A DNA stretch of 57,522 bases, taken from an uncultured Paraglaciecola sp. GTDB taxonomy: Bacteria; Pseudomonadota; Gammaproteobacteria; Enterobacterales; Alteromonadaceae. Positions 18,201-26,680 of the stretch are shown here, piece by piece (position 1 is the first letter of the stretch; the number at the start of each line of letters is the position of its first letter). The stretch spans positions 1 through 57,522 of the forward strand of contig NZ_CAJWCF010000012.1 of assembly GCF_913020055.1 (NCBI RefSeq), given 5' to 3'. The translations under genes were made by a program, and so were the position numbers. The notes below the pieces were generated by a model that was given only the letters and a program-made list of their open reading frames with translations, did no database searches and was not told the DNA's origin.

Positions 18201-19194
18201 TATCAAGGTAATTGATCAAAATAAACAAGTCATTGCCCAAGGACGTGATTTATTTGCTTTGCAACAAAAATTACAAGGCAAAGTAAAACAAAACCTGCAG
18301 GCAGTAGCCACACCTGAGCTTGAGAAAACAGGTTTAGTCAGTTGGGATATTGATAATTTGCCTGTTGAGTTTATAAATAAGACGGGGGGGTATGAAATTA
18401 AGGCCTACCCAGCTTTAGTTAACGAAGGTAAAACCGTTGCCGTTAAGTTATTTGACCAGCCGCACATCGCTCAAGCATCACACAAACAAGGTCTACGTAG
18501 ATTGGTAATATTGGGTATTCCATCACCAGTCAAATATTTACAAGACAAACTACCGAATAAAGCTAAGTTGGGATTATATTTTAATCCGTTTGGTCAAATA
18601 AATGCGCTAATCGATGATTGTATCGATGCCGGAGTTGATCATCTTATCAATCAATATGTTGAAAAGAATACAGGGGATATTAGGGAGAAAATACATTTCG
18701 AATCATGTTGTGACTTTGTCAGGCAAGAAATTAACGATTGTGTTTTGAGTATTGCACAGCAAGTAGAAGTGGGGCTGACTGTTGCCCATGAAATAAAGAA
18801 AAAGATGAAAGGAAACGTGCCACTGAATTTGATTTATGCCCATGGACATATTAAAGGTCAACTCGATTCATTGGTTTACAAGGGGTTTGTGGCTGATGTT
18901 GGAGCACAGAAATTGCTTGATTGGCAACGCTATATTAAAGGCATTCAAAAACGGCTGGAAAAAGTCGCTATTGATCCCACCAAGGACAAGTTGCATCAGC
19001 TTAATTTGGAAAAAGCTGAGCAGGCTTATCAGGCTAAATTGAATAAGATTTCTGCTAATCAACCCATACCAGAAGAATTAAAAGAGGTGCGATGGTTATT
19101 ACATGAATTGCACGTATCATTTTTTGCCCAGCAGTTAGGGACATCTGCCCCTATTTCGGTGAAACGAATACTCAATCATTTGGAATCTATTTAA
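15289..19194 (+). CDS. hrpA: ATP-dependent 3'-5' RNA helicase HrpA
   Basis: DEAH-box helicase of 1301 residues, same size as E. coli HrpA (1300), which rescues collided or stalled ribosomes and splits ribosomal subunits. Domains in order: Walker A GETGSGKTT at 101-109, GHTQPRRLAARTVANRIAEEL, DEAH at 198-201, SAT motif near 235, the RecA2 motif with TNVAETSLTVPGIKYVIDPG, QRAGRCGR, then HA2/OB regions and the long HrpA-specific C-terminal DUF3418 part. The gene starts with TTG, without a strong ribosome site; homology begins soon after, and no better in-frame start is seen upstream. Monocistronic or with the CBS gene. Confidence 0.95.
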   Translation: MSPEKPIPEISVKQLSSDIATCMSKDKFRLISRLRKIPSLSSDKKVAFLGKLQSDIAKSTQTFLLRQSQVPEIDYPALPVSERKDEIAEAISNNQVVIIAGETGSGKTTQIPKICLELGRGIGGLIGHTQPRRLAARTVANRIAEELKSPLGQTVGFKIRFSDQVSDNTYIKLMTDGILLAEIQQDKFLSQYDTIIIDEAHERSLNIDFILGYLKQLLPRRPELKLIITSATIDPLRFSKHFNDAPVIEVSGRAYPVEMRYREIESNDYDQTQGIIEAVNELMAEPNGDILVFLSGEREIRDTADVLNKQKYRHTEVLPLYARLSNSEQNKVFSAYSARRIVLATNVAETSLTVPGIKYVIDPGTARISRYSVRSKVQRLPIEAISQASANQRAGRCGRVSNGICIRLYSEDDYLSRDVFTDPEILRTNLASVILQMMSLGLGKVDDFPFVQPPDSRSINDGFKLLEELGAIDNKLGRQGLTHQGRQLARLPIDPRYARMVVEAAKQNCLSEVLIIAAGLSIQDPKERPQDKKQQADQMHEDFTNKESDFLGYFQLWQGFKEQQQALSSSQLRNWCKKHFINFMRMREWQDIVSQLKKSVAELGFGISSQQAEYQAIHQAIASGLLSHLGNKDKDREYLGARNSRFMIFPGSGLAKSQPKWTMVAELVETAHLFGRVAAKIEPEWIEPLASHLIKTEYSEPHWSKKQGVVQAFEKVSLYGLVLVNQRRKNYSQIDPEVSRDIFVREALVNMETKLNFAFLSLNQKLIEGIEDLEDKSRRRDLLVDEDTLVNFYSEKIPSHICSEVNFKKWWKKQSVENSNILNFDPEVLLKKDTQHIDALSFPETFRQNNLTLGLDYHFDPKDEDDGVSLMVPLALLNQVTTVGLDWLIPGLRHELIVALIKALPKSLRRNFVPAPSYADACLSDMQQVDKQGNPIEFLTALSLKLKRMTGRELERTEWQLDKLPKHLKFNIKVIDQNKQVIAQGRDLFALQQKLQGKVKQNLQAVATPELEKTGLVSWDIDNLPVEFINKTGGYEIKAYPALVNEGKTVAVKLFDQPHIAQASHKQGLRRLVILGIPSPVKYLQDKLPNKAKLGLYFNPFGQINALIDDCIDAGVDHLINQYVEKNTGDIREKIHFESCCDFVRQEINDCVLSIAQQVEVGLTVAHEIKKKMKGNVPLNLIYAHGHIKGQLDSLVYKGFVADVGAQKLLDWQRYIKGIQKRLEKVAIDPTKDKLHQLNLEKAEQAYQAKLNKISANQPIPEELKEVRWLLHELHVSFFAQQLGTSAPISVKRILNHLESI

Positions 19195-19281
19195 GCAATA
19201 GTATTACTTAATTTTCGTTGACTTTGGTTACTCTGCACCCTATAAACAACAGGGTAGTATTTAAACAGCAAGAGGTATTGG

Positions 19282-19584
19282 ATGTTAGGTTACGATGACA
19301 AACGCAATTTTTTCCGAATGATGGTTAATTCTGTATGTGAACTAAAAATAATGGACGATGAATCTACACGTAGCCTTCAGGCTGTTTGTAAGGACATAAG
19401 CGCTACTGGTATGTCTTTTGAAATAGAGGAAAGCTCTATTGAGATGGGGACCAAGGTTAACGTGTATATAGAATCAACTAATTCACAAATTCCCTCGCTA
19501 ACCGCAGATACTAAAGTCGTGCGCTGTGAAGCTATTGATGACAACTCATGTACTGTTGGCGTTGAAATTCTTGAAATGAAATAA
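19282..19584 (+). CDS. PilZ-domain protein, probable c-di-GMP receptor
   Basis: A 100-residue stand-alone PilZ protein. Both c-di-GMP binding motifs are intact: RxxxR as R8-NFF-R12 and DxSxxG as D38-ISAT-G43. Binding should change its contact with an unknown partner, often in motility or surface polysaccharide control. AGAGG lies seven bases before the ATG. It is followed at once by a terminator, so it is not part of a larger operon. Confidence 0.92.
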   Translation: MLGYDDKRNFFRMMVNSVCELKIMDDESTRSLQAVCKDISATGMSFEIEESSIEMGTKVNVYIESTNSQIPSLTADTKVVRCEAIDDNSCTVGVEILEMK

Positions 19585-19608
19585 GCGACATAAAGTCGCT
19601 TTTTTTTA
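19584..19608 (+). terminator. terminator after the PilZ gene
   Basis: AGCGAC (19584-19589) and GTCGCT (19595-19600) form a 6-bp stem followed by eight T. It begins on the last base of the PilZ stop codon. Confidence 0.85.
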
Positions 19609-19647
19609 TTATCAAACAAGCAATTAAGTTGGACTTTTAAGGTCAGC

Positions 19648-20835
19648 TTATAGCACCTTACAGACTAAACCTTTTAGGTAAAATCCTTCTGGATAATTAG
19701 TCGAGACAGGGTGATCAGCTGCTTGACCTAATCTTTCTATAATTTGTACTGTCCTGCCAGCATCTAACGCGGCGTCAGCCACTACTTTTTGAAACAGATC
19801 AAAAGACAATAATCCAGAACAACTAAAAGTACATAAAATACCGCCTGGTTGCATAATTTGCATAGCTAACATATTGATGTCTTTATAACCGCGACACGCG
19901 CGTACTAAAGATGATTTTGAATCGACAAATTTTGGAGGATCAAGAATGATTTCATCAAAATGCCTTCCTTGTTGTTTGAAGTCTCGTAAAGCTTGAAACA
20001 CATCAGCGTTTAAGAATTCACATTTATCTGTGTCTAAATCATTTATCTCAACATTTCTCTTGGCTGTGGTTAAAGCCAAATCAGATACGTCTATGCTAGT
20101 CACTGATGTAGCACCATTGGCTAATGCATAACTGCCAAAGGTACCGGTGTAACAAAAACAATTGAGTAAGGTCTTATCCTTGGCGTATTTTGCGGCAATG
20201 GCGCGGTTGTCTCGTTGATCTAAATAAAATCCGGTTTTATGTCCAGCTTTGACATTAACAATGATTTTTACACCATTTTCTTCAATTACAACTTCTTCGG
20301 GCACATCACCATGTAATGTCTGGGTAATTTGTTCTAAGCCTTCCTTTTTTCGAATGGCCACATCACTGCGTTCATAAATTGAACACTCAGGAAATTGTTT
20401 TTTTAGTGCCCAAACAATCTTGTCGCGGTGTTTCTCAGCGCCAGCCGATAATAATTGGCAAACTAATACATCAGCGTACCTATCTATTGTGATACCAGGT
20501 AAGCCATCAGATTCTGCAGCGATAAGTCGGTAGCCAGTTAAACCATGACGTGCGATTAAATCTTCTCTTGACGCTTGGGCTGTGGCTATACGTCTTTGAA
20601 AGAAACCATTGTCGATACTTTCATCTTCTTCAAATGTCCATATTCGAACCTGAATTTGCGACTCTGGCGACCAAGCACCTCTGCCTAAAAATTTACCATC
20701 ATGAGATATCACATCGACTGTTTCTCCCATATTGGTTCTGCCAATGGTTTTCTCTATCGCACGGGAAAATATCCAAGGGTGTCGACGTAATAAAGACTTT
20801 TCACGACCAGGCTGTAAAATAACGCTAGATGACAT
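19648..20835 (-). CDS. rlmI: 23S rRNA m5C1962 methyltransferase RlmI
   Basis: SAM-dependent rRNA methyltransferase of 395 residues. An N-terminal PUA domain begins [23 protein letters not shown], nearly the same as E. coli RlmI. The Rossmann-like catalytic domain carries the SAM site [15 protein letters not shown] near 225, the DPPK motif IILDPPKF near 305, and the catalytic cysteine region [10 protein letters not shown] near 345. The reading frame extends 25 codons upstream to 20910, but the family start is clearly the ATG at 20835. It is divergent from the quinone oxidoreductase with a short gap of about 90 bp. Confidence 0.94.
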   Translation of the reverse strand: MSSSVILQPGREKSLLRRHPWIFSRAIEKTIGRTNMGETVDVISHDGKFLGRGAWSPESQIQVRIWTFEEDESIDNGFFQRRIATAQASREDLIARHGLTGYRLIAAESDGLPGITIDRYADVLVCQLLSAGAEKHRDKIVWALKKQFPECSIYERSDVAIRKKEGLEQITQTLHGDVPEEVVIEENGVKIIVNVKAGHKTGFYLDQRDNRAIAAKYAKDKTLLNCFCYTGTFGSYALANGATSVTSIDVSDLALTTAKRNVEINDLDTDKCEFLNADVFQALRDFKQQGRHFDEIILDPPKFVDSKSSLVRACRGYKDINMLAMQIMQPGGILCTFSCSGLLSFDLFQKVVADAALDAGRTVQIIERLGQAADHPVSTNYPEGFYLKGLVCKVL

Positions 20836-20926
20836 AGGATAACTTAGATGTAAAATTTGACGCAATTGTACATGAGGCAAAGGGTTTGCTAAATAGAATT
20901 TCCCACACAAAAAGAGATATTATGCG

Positions 20927-21922
20927 ATGAAAGGTTCCATGCGGTTTATAAAACACGAAAACGGTTGCGCACCTGAGGCACTCGAAATTAGCCAGGCTAC
21001 GATCCCTGAGTTGAAACCTGGCCAGGCTTTGGTCAAAGTCAGTTGTTTTGGGGTAAATCGAGCCGATACGTTACAAAGGCAAGGAAAATATCCAGCTCCT
21101 TCAGGCGAAAGTACTATTTTAGGTTTGGAAATGAGCGGTGAAATTGTGCAAATCCATGCTCAACCAATTAAGCAGCAACCTTTTAAACTTGGTGACAAAG
21201 TATTTGGATTGGTGGCCGGGGGTGGTTACGCCGAATATGTAGCAGTGAATACTGAGCACCTCATGCCAGTGCCTTCTAATATTAGTTTGCTGGAAGCTGC
21301 GGGTATTGCTGAATGTTTTCTAACTGCATACCAAGCAATGTTCATAGAAAATAATCTACAACCAAAACAACATGTATTGATCCATGCAGGGGCCAGTGGA
21401 GTGGGGCTTGCGGCTATTCAATTAGCCAAACTAAAAGGATGTTATGTAGCAGTAACCGCGTCCAATCAAGCTAAGTTAGATCTTTGTCAGCAGTTAGGTG
21501 CTGATCTGCTCATTAATTATCAACAACAAGATTTTGCGGTTGAAGTAGCCAAACACTGGCAAGGCTGTGATTTGATTATTGACTTTGTTGCAGGTGATTA
21601 CCTAAATCGAAACCTAAAGCTTCTTAATATTGATGGTAACGTACTTTATTTAGCGATGTTGGCAGGTCGGTATGCAGATAATCTCGATATGGGATTGATG
21701 TTGGGTAAACGCGCTACAGTGAAAGGTTCCACTTTGAGAAGTCGTAGTGATCAATATAAAACCCATCTAATTGAAAAGTTTAGTCAGGCTTGTTTAGCGG
21801 ACTTTGCGAAACACACATTAATCGCCAATGTCGACAGTGAATTTGCAGCAGAAGACACGGGCAAAGCACATCAACGAATAGAGAATAACGATACCATGGG
21901 TAAGTTAATCGGTTGGTGGTAG
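20927..21922 (+). CDS. zinc-less NAD(P)H quinone oxidoreductase (PIG3-like MDR family)
   Basis: A 331-residue medium-chain dehydrogenase/reductase. The N-terminal GroES-like part has FGVNRADTLQRQGKYPAPSGESTILGLEMSGEI; the nucleotide-binding part has HAGASGVGLAAIQLAKLKG near 150 and LGADLLINY near 190. The cysteine cluster for structural zinc is absent, as expected for quinone oxidoreductases; the overall pattern is closest to the PIG3/TP53I3 group that reduces quinones with NADPH. Two starts are possible, ATG 20927 and ATG 20939, with weak ribosome sites for both. Monocistronic. Confidence 0.88.
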   Translation: MKGSMRFIKHENGCAPEALEISQATIPELKPGQALVKVSCFGVNRADTLQRQGKYPAPSGESTILGLEMSGEIVQIHAQPIKQQPFKLGDKVFGLVAGGGYAEYVAVNTEHLMPVPSNISLLEAAGIAECFLTAYQAMFIENNLQPKQHVLIHAGASGVGLAAIQLAKLKGCYVAVTASNQAKLDLCQQLGADLLINYQQQDFAVEVAKHWQGCDLIIDFVAGDYLNRNLKLLNIDGNVLYLAMLAGRYADNLDMGLMLGKRATVKGSTLRSRSDQYKTHLIEKFSQACLADFAKHTLIANVDSEFAAEDTGKAHQRIENNDTMGKLIGWW

Positions 21923-22060
21923 TAACATTTGATAAACGTTTTTAATGGCTATACTTTTAAACACTTTTTAATTGATCTTTACCATTCATAACATCAATCT
22001 AATCCCTGTTTTTATTTTTTATCAAGCTATGCAGGGCTTAGCTATTCGATTACAATAATT

Positions 22061-22083
22061 ACCTGACAGTTGTGTCAGGTTTT
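22061..22083. promoter_or_regulatory. 20-bp perfect inverted repeat upstream of alc (operator or terminator)
   Basis: ACCTGACAGTTGTGTCAGGT has 8-bp arms around GTTG and is followed by TTT. It lies 138 bp after the quinone oxidoreductase stop and 88 bp before the allantoicase ATG. The hairpin with short T-run could end the upstream transcript. Length and place also fit a TetR-type operator for the regulator at the end of the allantoate cluster. It does not match the RutR site of E. coli. Confidence 0.45.
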
Positions 22084-22167
22084 CTGCAGTGAAAACTTTT
22101 GCAACTCCCCCTTTTTAATGACAACTCTAATTGAAGATCATCAAGTGAGTGAAATAGGACATGTTAC

Positions 22168-23217
22168 ATGATTGAGAATACTCAAGAGCAAACCAAACTA
22201 GCAGGTCAAAGTGCTGAGCAGGAGTTGAAGTTAAAAACTTATTTTGTTGATTTAGCCAGTGAGCGAGTAGGCGGTGAAACGTTGTCTTGTAGTGATGATT
22301 TTTTTGCTGAAATGGAAAACTTACTTAAAACCGGTCGTGGTATTTTTATTGATGATAAATACACTGAACGTGGTAAATGGATGGACGGTTGGGAATCTCG
22401 CCGTAGTTATGGCAGAGATAATGGTCGCGAATTTGATTGGTGTATTATTCGTCTTGGGATCAGTGGTGTCATACGTGGGTTTGATATCGATACCAATTAT
22501 TTCCGTGGAAATGCGCCGCAAACTGTTTCAGTCGAAGCCTGTGTCAGTTCACAGCAACCCAATGAAGATACCGTTTGGCATACCGTTTTAGATAAAAGTG
22601 AAGTGGCCGCACATAGTCAAAACATATTCGAAATATCTAACTCTCAGTCCTGTACCCATGTACGTTTGAATATGTTTCCAGATGGTGGCATAGCGCGTTT
22701 ACGTGTTTACGGTGAAGCTGATGTTAACTGGGAACAATTCGTTGACGGCGAACTTATTGATTTAGCATCGATTAAAAATGGTGCAAAAGCATTGTTAGTC
22801 AGTGACATGTTTTTCAGCGATAAAAATAATCTGATTATGCCAGGGCGTGGTAAAGATATGGGGGATGGCTGGGAAACTAAACGTCGCCGAGATCCCGGCC
22901 CTGATTGGTCAATTGTAAAATTGGCAGCACAGGGCAGTGTCGAGAAAGTCATAATCGATACTTGTCATTTTAAAGGTAACTTTCCAGACACCTTTAAATT
23001 AGAAGGCATTAACAGCGAGAGTGATAATTTTAACGATGCTAACGCCGAGTTAGATTGGCAGACCCTGATTCCTCAAACTAAGTTACATGCTCATCGCGAA
23101 CATTTGTTTATTAGTGAAATAGTAGCCAATAAATTACAGACATTTACACATGTAAAATTAAGTATTTACCCAGACGGCGGTATTTCTAGAATGCGCGTAT
23201 TTGGCAAACGTAAGTAG
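22168..23217 (+). CDS. alc: allantoicase
   Basis: Hydrolyses allantoate to ureidoglycolate and urea. The 349-residue protein consists of two copies of the allantoicase jelly-roll domain: about 45-180 (GKWMDGWESRR...FDWCIIRLG...IDTNYFRGNAP...PDGGIARLRVYGE) and about 215-348 (GDGWETKRRRDPGPDWSIVKL...IDTCHFKGNFP...PDGGISRMRVFGK). The repeat of the DGWE.RR, IDT..F.GN and PDGGI.R.RV.G motifs makes the call certain. First gene of a four-gene same-strand cluster (alc, allA, glcB, TetR) that carries allantoate carbon to malate. The earlier enzymes of purine breakdown are not in this window. Confidence 0.95.
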   Translation: MIENTQEQTKLAGQSAEQELKLKTYFVDLASERVGGETLSCSDDFFAEMENLLKTGRGIFIDDKYTERGKWMDGWESRRSYGRDNGREFDWCIIRLGISGVIRGFDIDTNYFRGNAPQTVSVEACVSSQQPNEDTVWHTVLDKSEVAAHSQNIFEISNSQSCTHVRLNMFPDGGIARLRVYGEADVNWEQFVDGELIDLASIKNGAKALLVSDMFFSDKNNLIMPGRGKDMGDGWETKRRRDPGPDWSIVKLAAQGSVEKVIIDTCHFKGNFPDTFKLEGINSESDNFNDANAELDWQTLIPQTKLHAHREHLFISEIVANKLQTFTHVKLSIYPDGGISRMRVFGKRK

Positions 23218-23243
23218 CGTCTAAGTAAAATGGGAATGACGAT

Positions 23244-23756
23244 TTGATGATTAACAACAAACAGTTAATACCTAAACCACTCACCCGAGAAGGTTTTTCG
23301 CGATTTGGGGATGTGATTGAGGTCAATGATAAAGCCAAAAACTTCAGCATTAATGACGGGTTTACTCAACGCTATCATGATTTAGCCGATGTAGACGTGA
23401 CTGAAGAAAACGGCCGAACCTTAATTAATATCTTTCGCTCAACGCCACTAGAACAGCCGGTTAGAATAAAAATGATGGAGCGTCACCCATTATCTAGCCA
23501 AGCATTTATTCCTATGGGGCAACAACCTTATTTAGTGGTAGTTGCACCTAAAGGTGAATTTGATATCACAAAAATTAAAGTGTTCTTGGCTTCAGAAAAT
23601 CAAGGGGTGAATTATCATAAAGGCACGTGGCATCACTACTGTTTAGCATTGCATCAAGTTAGTGACTTTATCGTGGTTGACCGCGGTGGCGCAGGTGAAA
23701 ATTGCGATGTGATAAATTTGGATGGTTCACTGGTTATAGCTCAAAGTGAAGATTAA
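23244..23756 (+). CDS. allA: ureidoglycolate lyase
   Basis: Splits ureidoglycolate into glyoxylate and urea. A 170-residue cupin-fold protein with the family start LIPKPLTREGFSRFGDVIE, the central MMERHPLSSQAFIPM and PYLVVVAP, and the metal/active-site region GVNYHKGTWHHYCLAL near 125. It follows alc by 26 bp. With allantoicase and malate synthase G on both sides the pathway assignment is firm. Confidence 0.93.
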   Translation: MMINNKQLIPKPLTREGFSRFGDVIEVNDKAKNFSINDGFTQRYHDLADVDVTEENGRTLINIFRSTPLEQPVRIKMMERHPLSSQAFIPMGQQPYLVVVAPKGEFDITKIKVFLASENQGVNYHKGTWHHYCLALHQVSDFIVVDRGGAGENCDVINLDGSLVIAQSED

Positions 23757-23822
23757 CAACAATTGAAAATATACACCGAATAAAGCTACTCTCTGGTTAT
23801 ATTAAAAGTTATAGGAAACACA

Positions 23823-26021
23823 ATGAATAAACGAATTAATCAACACGGCTATAAAATAGCCGATTGCTTGTACAGCTTAGTCAACCTCGATGTGCTGCCT
23901 GGATTGCATATTAACCAAGATGAGTTTTGGCGCGCTGTTGCTGATGTACTTAATGAGTTTATTCCGATTAATAAGGCCTTGTTGGCTACTCGGGACGAGC
24001 TACAAGCCAAAATTGATAATTGGCATTTAGGCAAGCTGAATGTACCTTTTTCACAAAAAGAATATCAGCAGTTTTTAACCGATATTGATTACTTGGTGCC
24101 TGAGCAAGACGATTTTGAAATCACTACTCAAAATGTCGACTCAGAAGTAGCGTTAATTGCAGGGCCGCAGTTAGTTGTGCCACTAATGAACGCTCGATTT
24201 GCGCTAAATGCAGCGAACGCTCGCTGGGGTAGTTTGTACGATGCGCTTTACGGTTCAGATGTGATTGTTGCTGATCAAAACAGCGAAAATAAATCAGGCG
24301 AATACGATCCTATTCGAGGCCGGAAAGTCCAAGTTTTCGTGCGTAATTTCCTAGATGGGTCTTTGCCCTTAGCGCAAGGTAGTCATCATGATGCAGTCAA
24401 GTATAAGGTTGATAATAAAAGGCTTATTGTAGAATTAAATACCGGCAGTCGCGTGAACTTAAAAGACGATAGTCAATTTGTTGGATTTAATGGTTCTCTA
24501 GATAATCCGACTGCAATTTTGTGTATTAATAATGGCTTACATGTGTCAATCCTAATTGACAAAAACAATCCCATTGGAAACACCGATGCGGCCGGAATAA
24601 AAGATGTCGTATTAGAGTCCGCTTTGAGCACCATACAAGATTGCGAAGACTCCATTGCGGCCGTTGATGCCCGAGACAAAACTGCTGTATACAAAAATTG
24701 GTTAGGCCTGATGAAAGGCGATCTTGCAGAAACCATAAGTAAAGGTGGTAAACAAATAACCAGAACCCTGAATCCTGATCGGACTTACCTAACGCCGTCA
24801 GGCGACGCCATGAGTTTGCCTGGGAGAAGCTTACAGTTTATCCGTAATGTAGGTCATCTAATGACCACTGACGCGATTTTAACGAATAGTAATGAAGAAG
24901 TGCCAGAAGGTATTGTAGATGCCCTAATAACGTCATTGATTGCTTTGCATGATTTAAATGGTTCATCCAAGTATGTGAATTCAAAACAGGGCAGCATTTA
25001 TATTGTTAAACCCAAAATGCATGGACCCCAAGAAGTACAGTTCACCGATGATCTGTTTAGCCGAATAGAACAAAAATTTGGACTTTCCGATAATACTATA
25101 AAGATGGGGATTATGGATGAAGAACGTAGAACCTCAGCCAATCTCAAAGAATGTATTCGAGCCGCGAGTACTCGTGTAGCGTTTATTAATACCGGATTTT
25201 TAGATAGAACCGGTGATGAAATTCATACCAGTATGATGGCAGGTCCTATGGCGCGTAAAGAGCTGATGAAGAATGAAAAATGGATTTCAGCTTATGAAAA
25301 TAGAAACGTTATAATTGGATTAAAAGCAGGCCTTAAAGGTAAAGCGCAAATAGGTAAGGGCATGTGGGCTACTCCCGATGAAATGGCGGCGATGCTTAAA
25401 ACAAAAATAGGTCACCCAAAATCCGGGGCTTCGTGTGCTTGGGTGCCTTCACCCACCGCCGCAACATTACATGTGATGCATTATCACCAAGTGTGTGTGT
25501 CAGATGTCCAAGAGCAAATGATCAAAGAAACTAAAGTAAGTGATGGTAATACTCAACTAGATGCATTGTTAACTATTCCGTTACTCGAAAACATTGATGA
25601 TTTAACTGAACAAGAGCGACAAGAAGAATTAGATAATAATGTGCAAGGGTTATTGGGTTATGTGGTGCGCTGGGTTAATCAGGGGGTAGGGTGTTCTAAA
25701 GTGCCTGACATTAACAATGTAGGACGTATGGAAGACAGAGCAACCTTGCGTATTTCCAGTCAACATATCTGCAACTGGTTACATCATGGTTTATTGAGTG
25801 CCGAGCAAGTCATGCAAACACTTAAACGCATGGCAGTGGTAGTAGACACTCAAAATGAGCAGGACAATTCTTATATTGCCATGGCGCCTAACTTCGATTC
25901 CAGTTTAGCGTTTCAGGCGGCGGTTGACCTTATCTTTAAGGGTCAAGAACAACCAAGTGGTTATACCGAACCCCTGTTACATAAAATGCGTAATGAGTTG
26001 AAACGCAGCTTAGCTAACTAA
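23823..26021 (+). CDS. glcB: malate synthase G
   Basis: Condenses glyoxylate with acetyl-CoA to give malate. The 732-residue length and domain order (N-terminal clasp, TIM barrel with SLPGRSLQFIRNVGHLM, KMGIMDEERRTSANLKECIRAASTRVAFINTGFLDRTGDE, and a C-terminal plug with the conserved RVMEDRATLRISSQHICNWL type region) match the single-chain G isoform of E. coli (723). It lies 66 bp after allA, so here it probably serves to use glyoxylate from allantoate, rather than from glycolate as in the E. coli glc operon. Confidence 0.95.
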   Translation: MNKRINQHGYKIADCLYSLVNLDVLPGLHINQDEFWRAVADVLNEFIPINKALLATRDELQAKIDNWHLGKLNVPFSQKEYQQFLTDIDYLVPEQDDFEITTQNVDSEVALIAGPQLVVPLMNARFALNAANARWGSLYDALYGSDVIVADQNSENKSGEYDPIRGRKVQVFVRNFLDGSLPLAQGSHHDAVKYKVDNKRLIVELNTGSRVNLKDDSQFVGFNGSLDNPTAILCINNGLHVSILIDKNNPIGNTDAAGIKDVVLESALSTIQDCEDSIAAVDARDKTAVYKNWLGLMKGDLAETISKGGKQITRTLNPDRTYLTPSGDAMSLPGRSLQFIRNVGHLMTTDAILTNSNEEVPEGIVDALITSLIALHDLNGSSKYVNSKQGSIYIVKPKMHGPQEVQFTDDLFSRIEQKFGLSDNTIKMGIMDEERRTSANLKECIRAASTRVAFINTGFLDRTGDEIHTSMMAGPMARKELMKNEKWISAYENRNVIIGLKAGLKGKAQIGKGMWATPDEMAAMLKTKIGHPKSGASCAWVPSPTAATLHVMHYHQVCVSDVQEQMIKETKVSDGNTQLDALLTIPLLENIDDLTEQERQEELDNNVQGLLGYVVRWVNQGVGCSKVPDINNVGRMEDRATLRISSQHICNWLHHGLLSAEQVMQTLKRMAVVVDTQNEQDNSYIAMAPNFDSSLAFQAAVDLIFKGQEQPSGYTEPLLHKMRNELKRSLAN

Positions 26022-26035
26022 ACTTAGTTATTGTC

Positions 26036-26668
26036 ATGCTAAATAAAAAGAACGAGGTGGGCGATATTCGAAAGAAGAATAAAGCGCTGATCCTCAATGC
26101 GGCTAAAAAAGAATTTGTTGCCTTTGGTTTTAAAGGTGCCTCTATCAAACGTATAGCCGAAAGAGCAAATATCCCTCGGGCAAATATACATTACTATTTT
26201 GCGAATAAGATGGAGTTGTACCAAGAATTACTCAGTAATATTGTGAGTATTTGGAACTCAAAATTTGACTCCCTAAGTATTGATGATGATCCCAAAACGG
26301 CGTTATCTGCATACATTCGCTCAAAGGTAATGTATTCCCGAGATGATCCCGATGCCTCTCGTATTTTTGCTAGTGAGATCATTCATGCTGCGCCTGTTTT
26401 AACCGAGTACCTCTCAACAGACTTTAAAATATGGGTACAGACTAAGGTTGATGTCATTCAATATTGGATCAAGCAAGAATTGATAGACGACATCAACCCT
26501 TATCACCTACTGTTTTTAATTTGGGGCGCGACGCAACATTATGCCGATTTTAATGTGCAGGTACTTGCCGCTATGGATAAGAAGAAAATGGATACCTCGA
26601 GTTTTGAGGCGGTGGTAGATTCCATCACCACAATAGTTTTAAAAGGCTGTGGAGTAAAAAACCTATAA
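26036..26668 (+). CDS. TetR-family regulator, RutR-like
   Basis: A 210-residue repressor-type protein. The N-terminal helix-turn-helix (about 14-60) reads ILNAAKKEFVAFGFKGASIKRIAERANIPRANIHYYFANKMELYQELL. The C-terminal ligand domain, with RDDPDASRIFASEIIHAAPVL, resembles the RutR/YcdC group that senses pyrimidine or purine metabolites. It starts 14 bp after glcB without a visible ribosome site, so it is likely translated from the alc-allA-glcB transcript and may control that operon; the inverted repeat upstream of alc is a candidate binding site. Ligand unknown. Confidence 0.85.
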   Translation: MLNKKNEVGDIRKKNKALILNAAKKEFVAFGFKGASIKRIAERANIPRANIHYYFANKMELYQELLSNIVSIWNSKFDSLSIDDDPKTALSAYIRSKVMYSRDDPDASRIFASEIIHAAPVLTEYLSTDFKIWVQTKVDVIQYWIKQELIDDINPYHLLFLIWGATQHYADFNVQVLAAMDKKKMDTSSFEAVVDSITTIVLKGCGVKNL

Positions 26669-26680
26669 CCAACAGGTGAG

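Noticed and set aside
20836-20910. 25-codon extension of rlmI
   Set aside because: The family starts at the ATG at 20835; the extension has no ribosome site and does not resemble RlmI.
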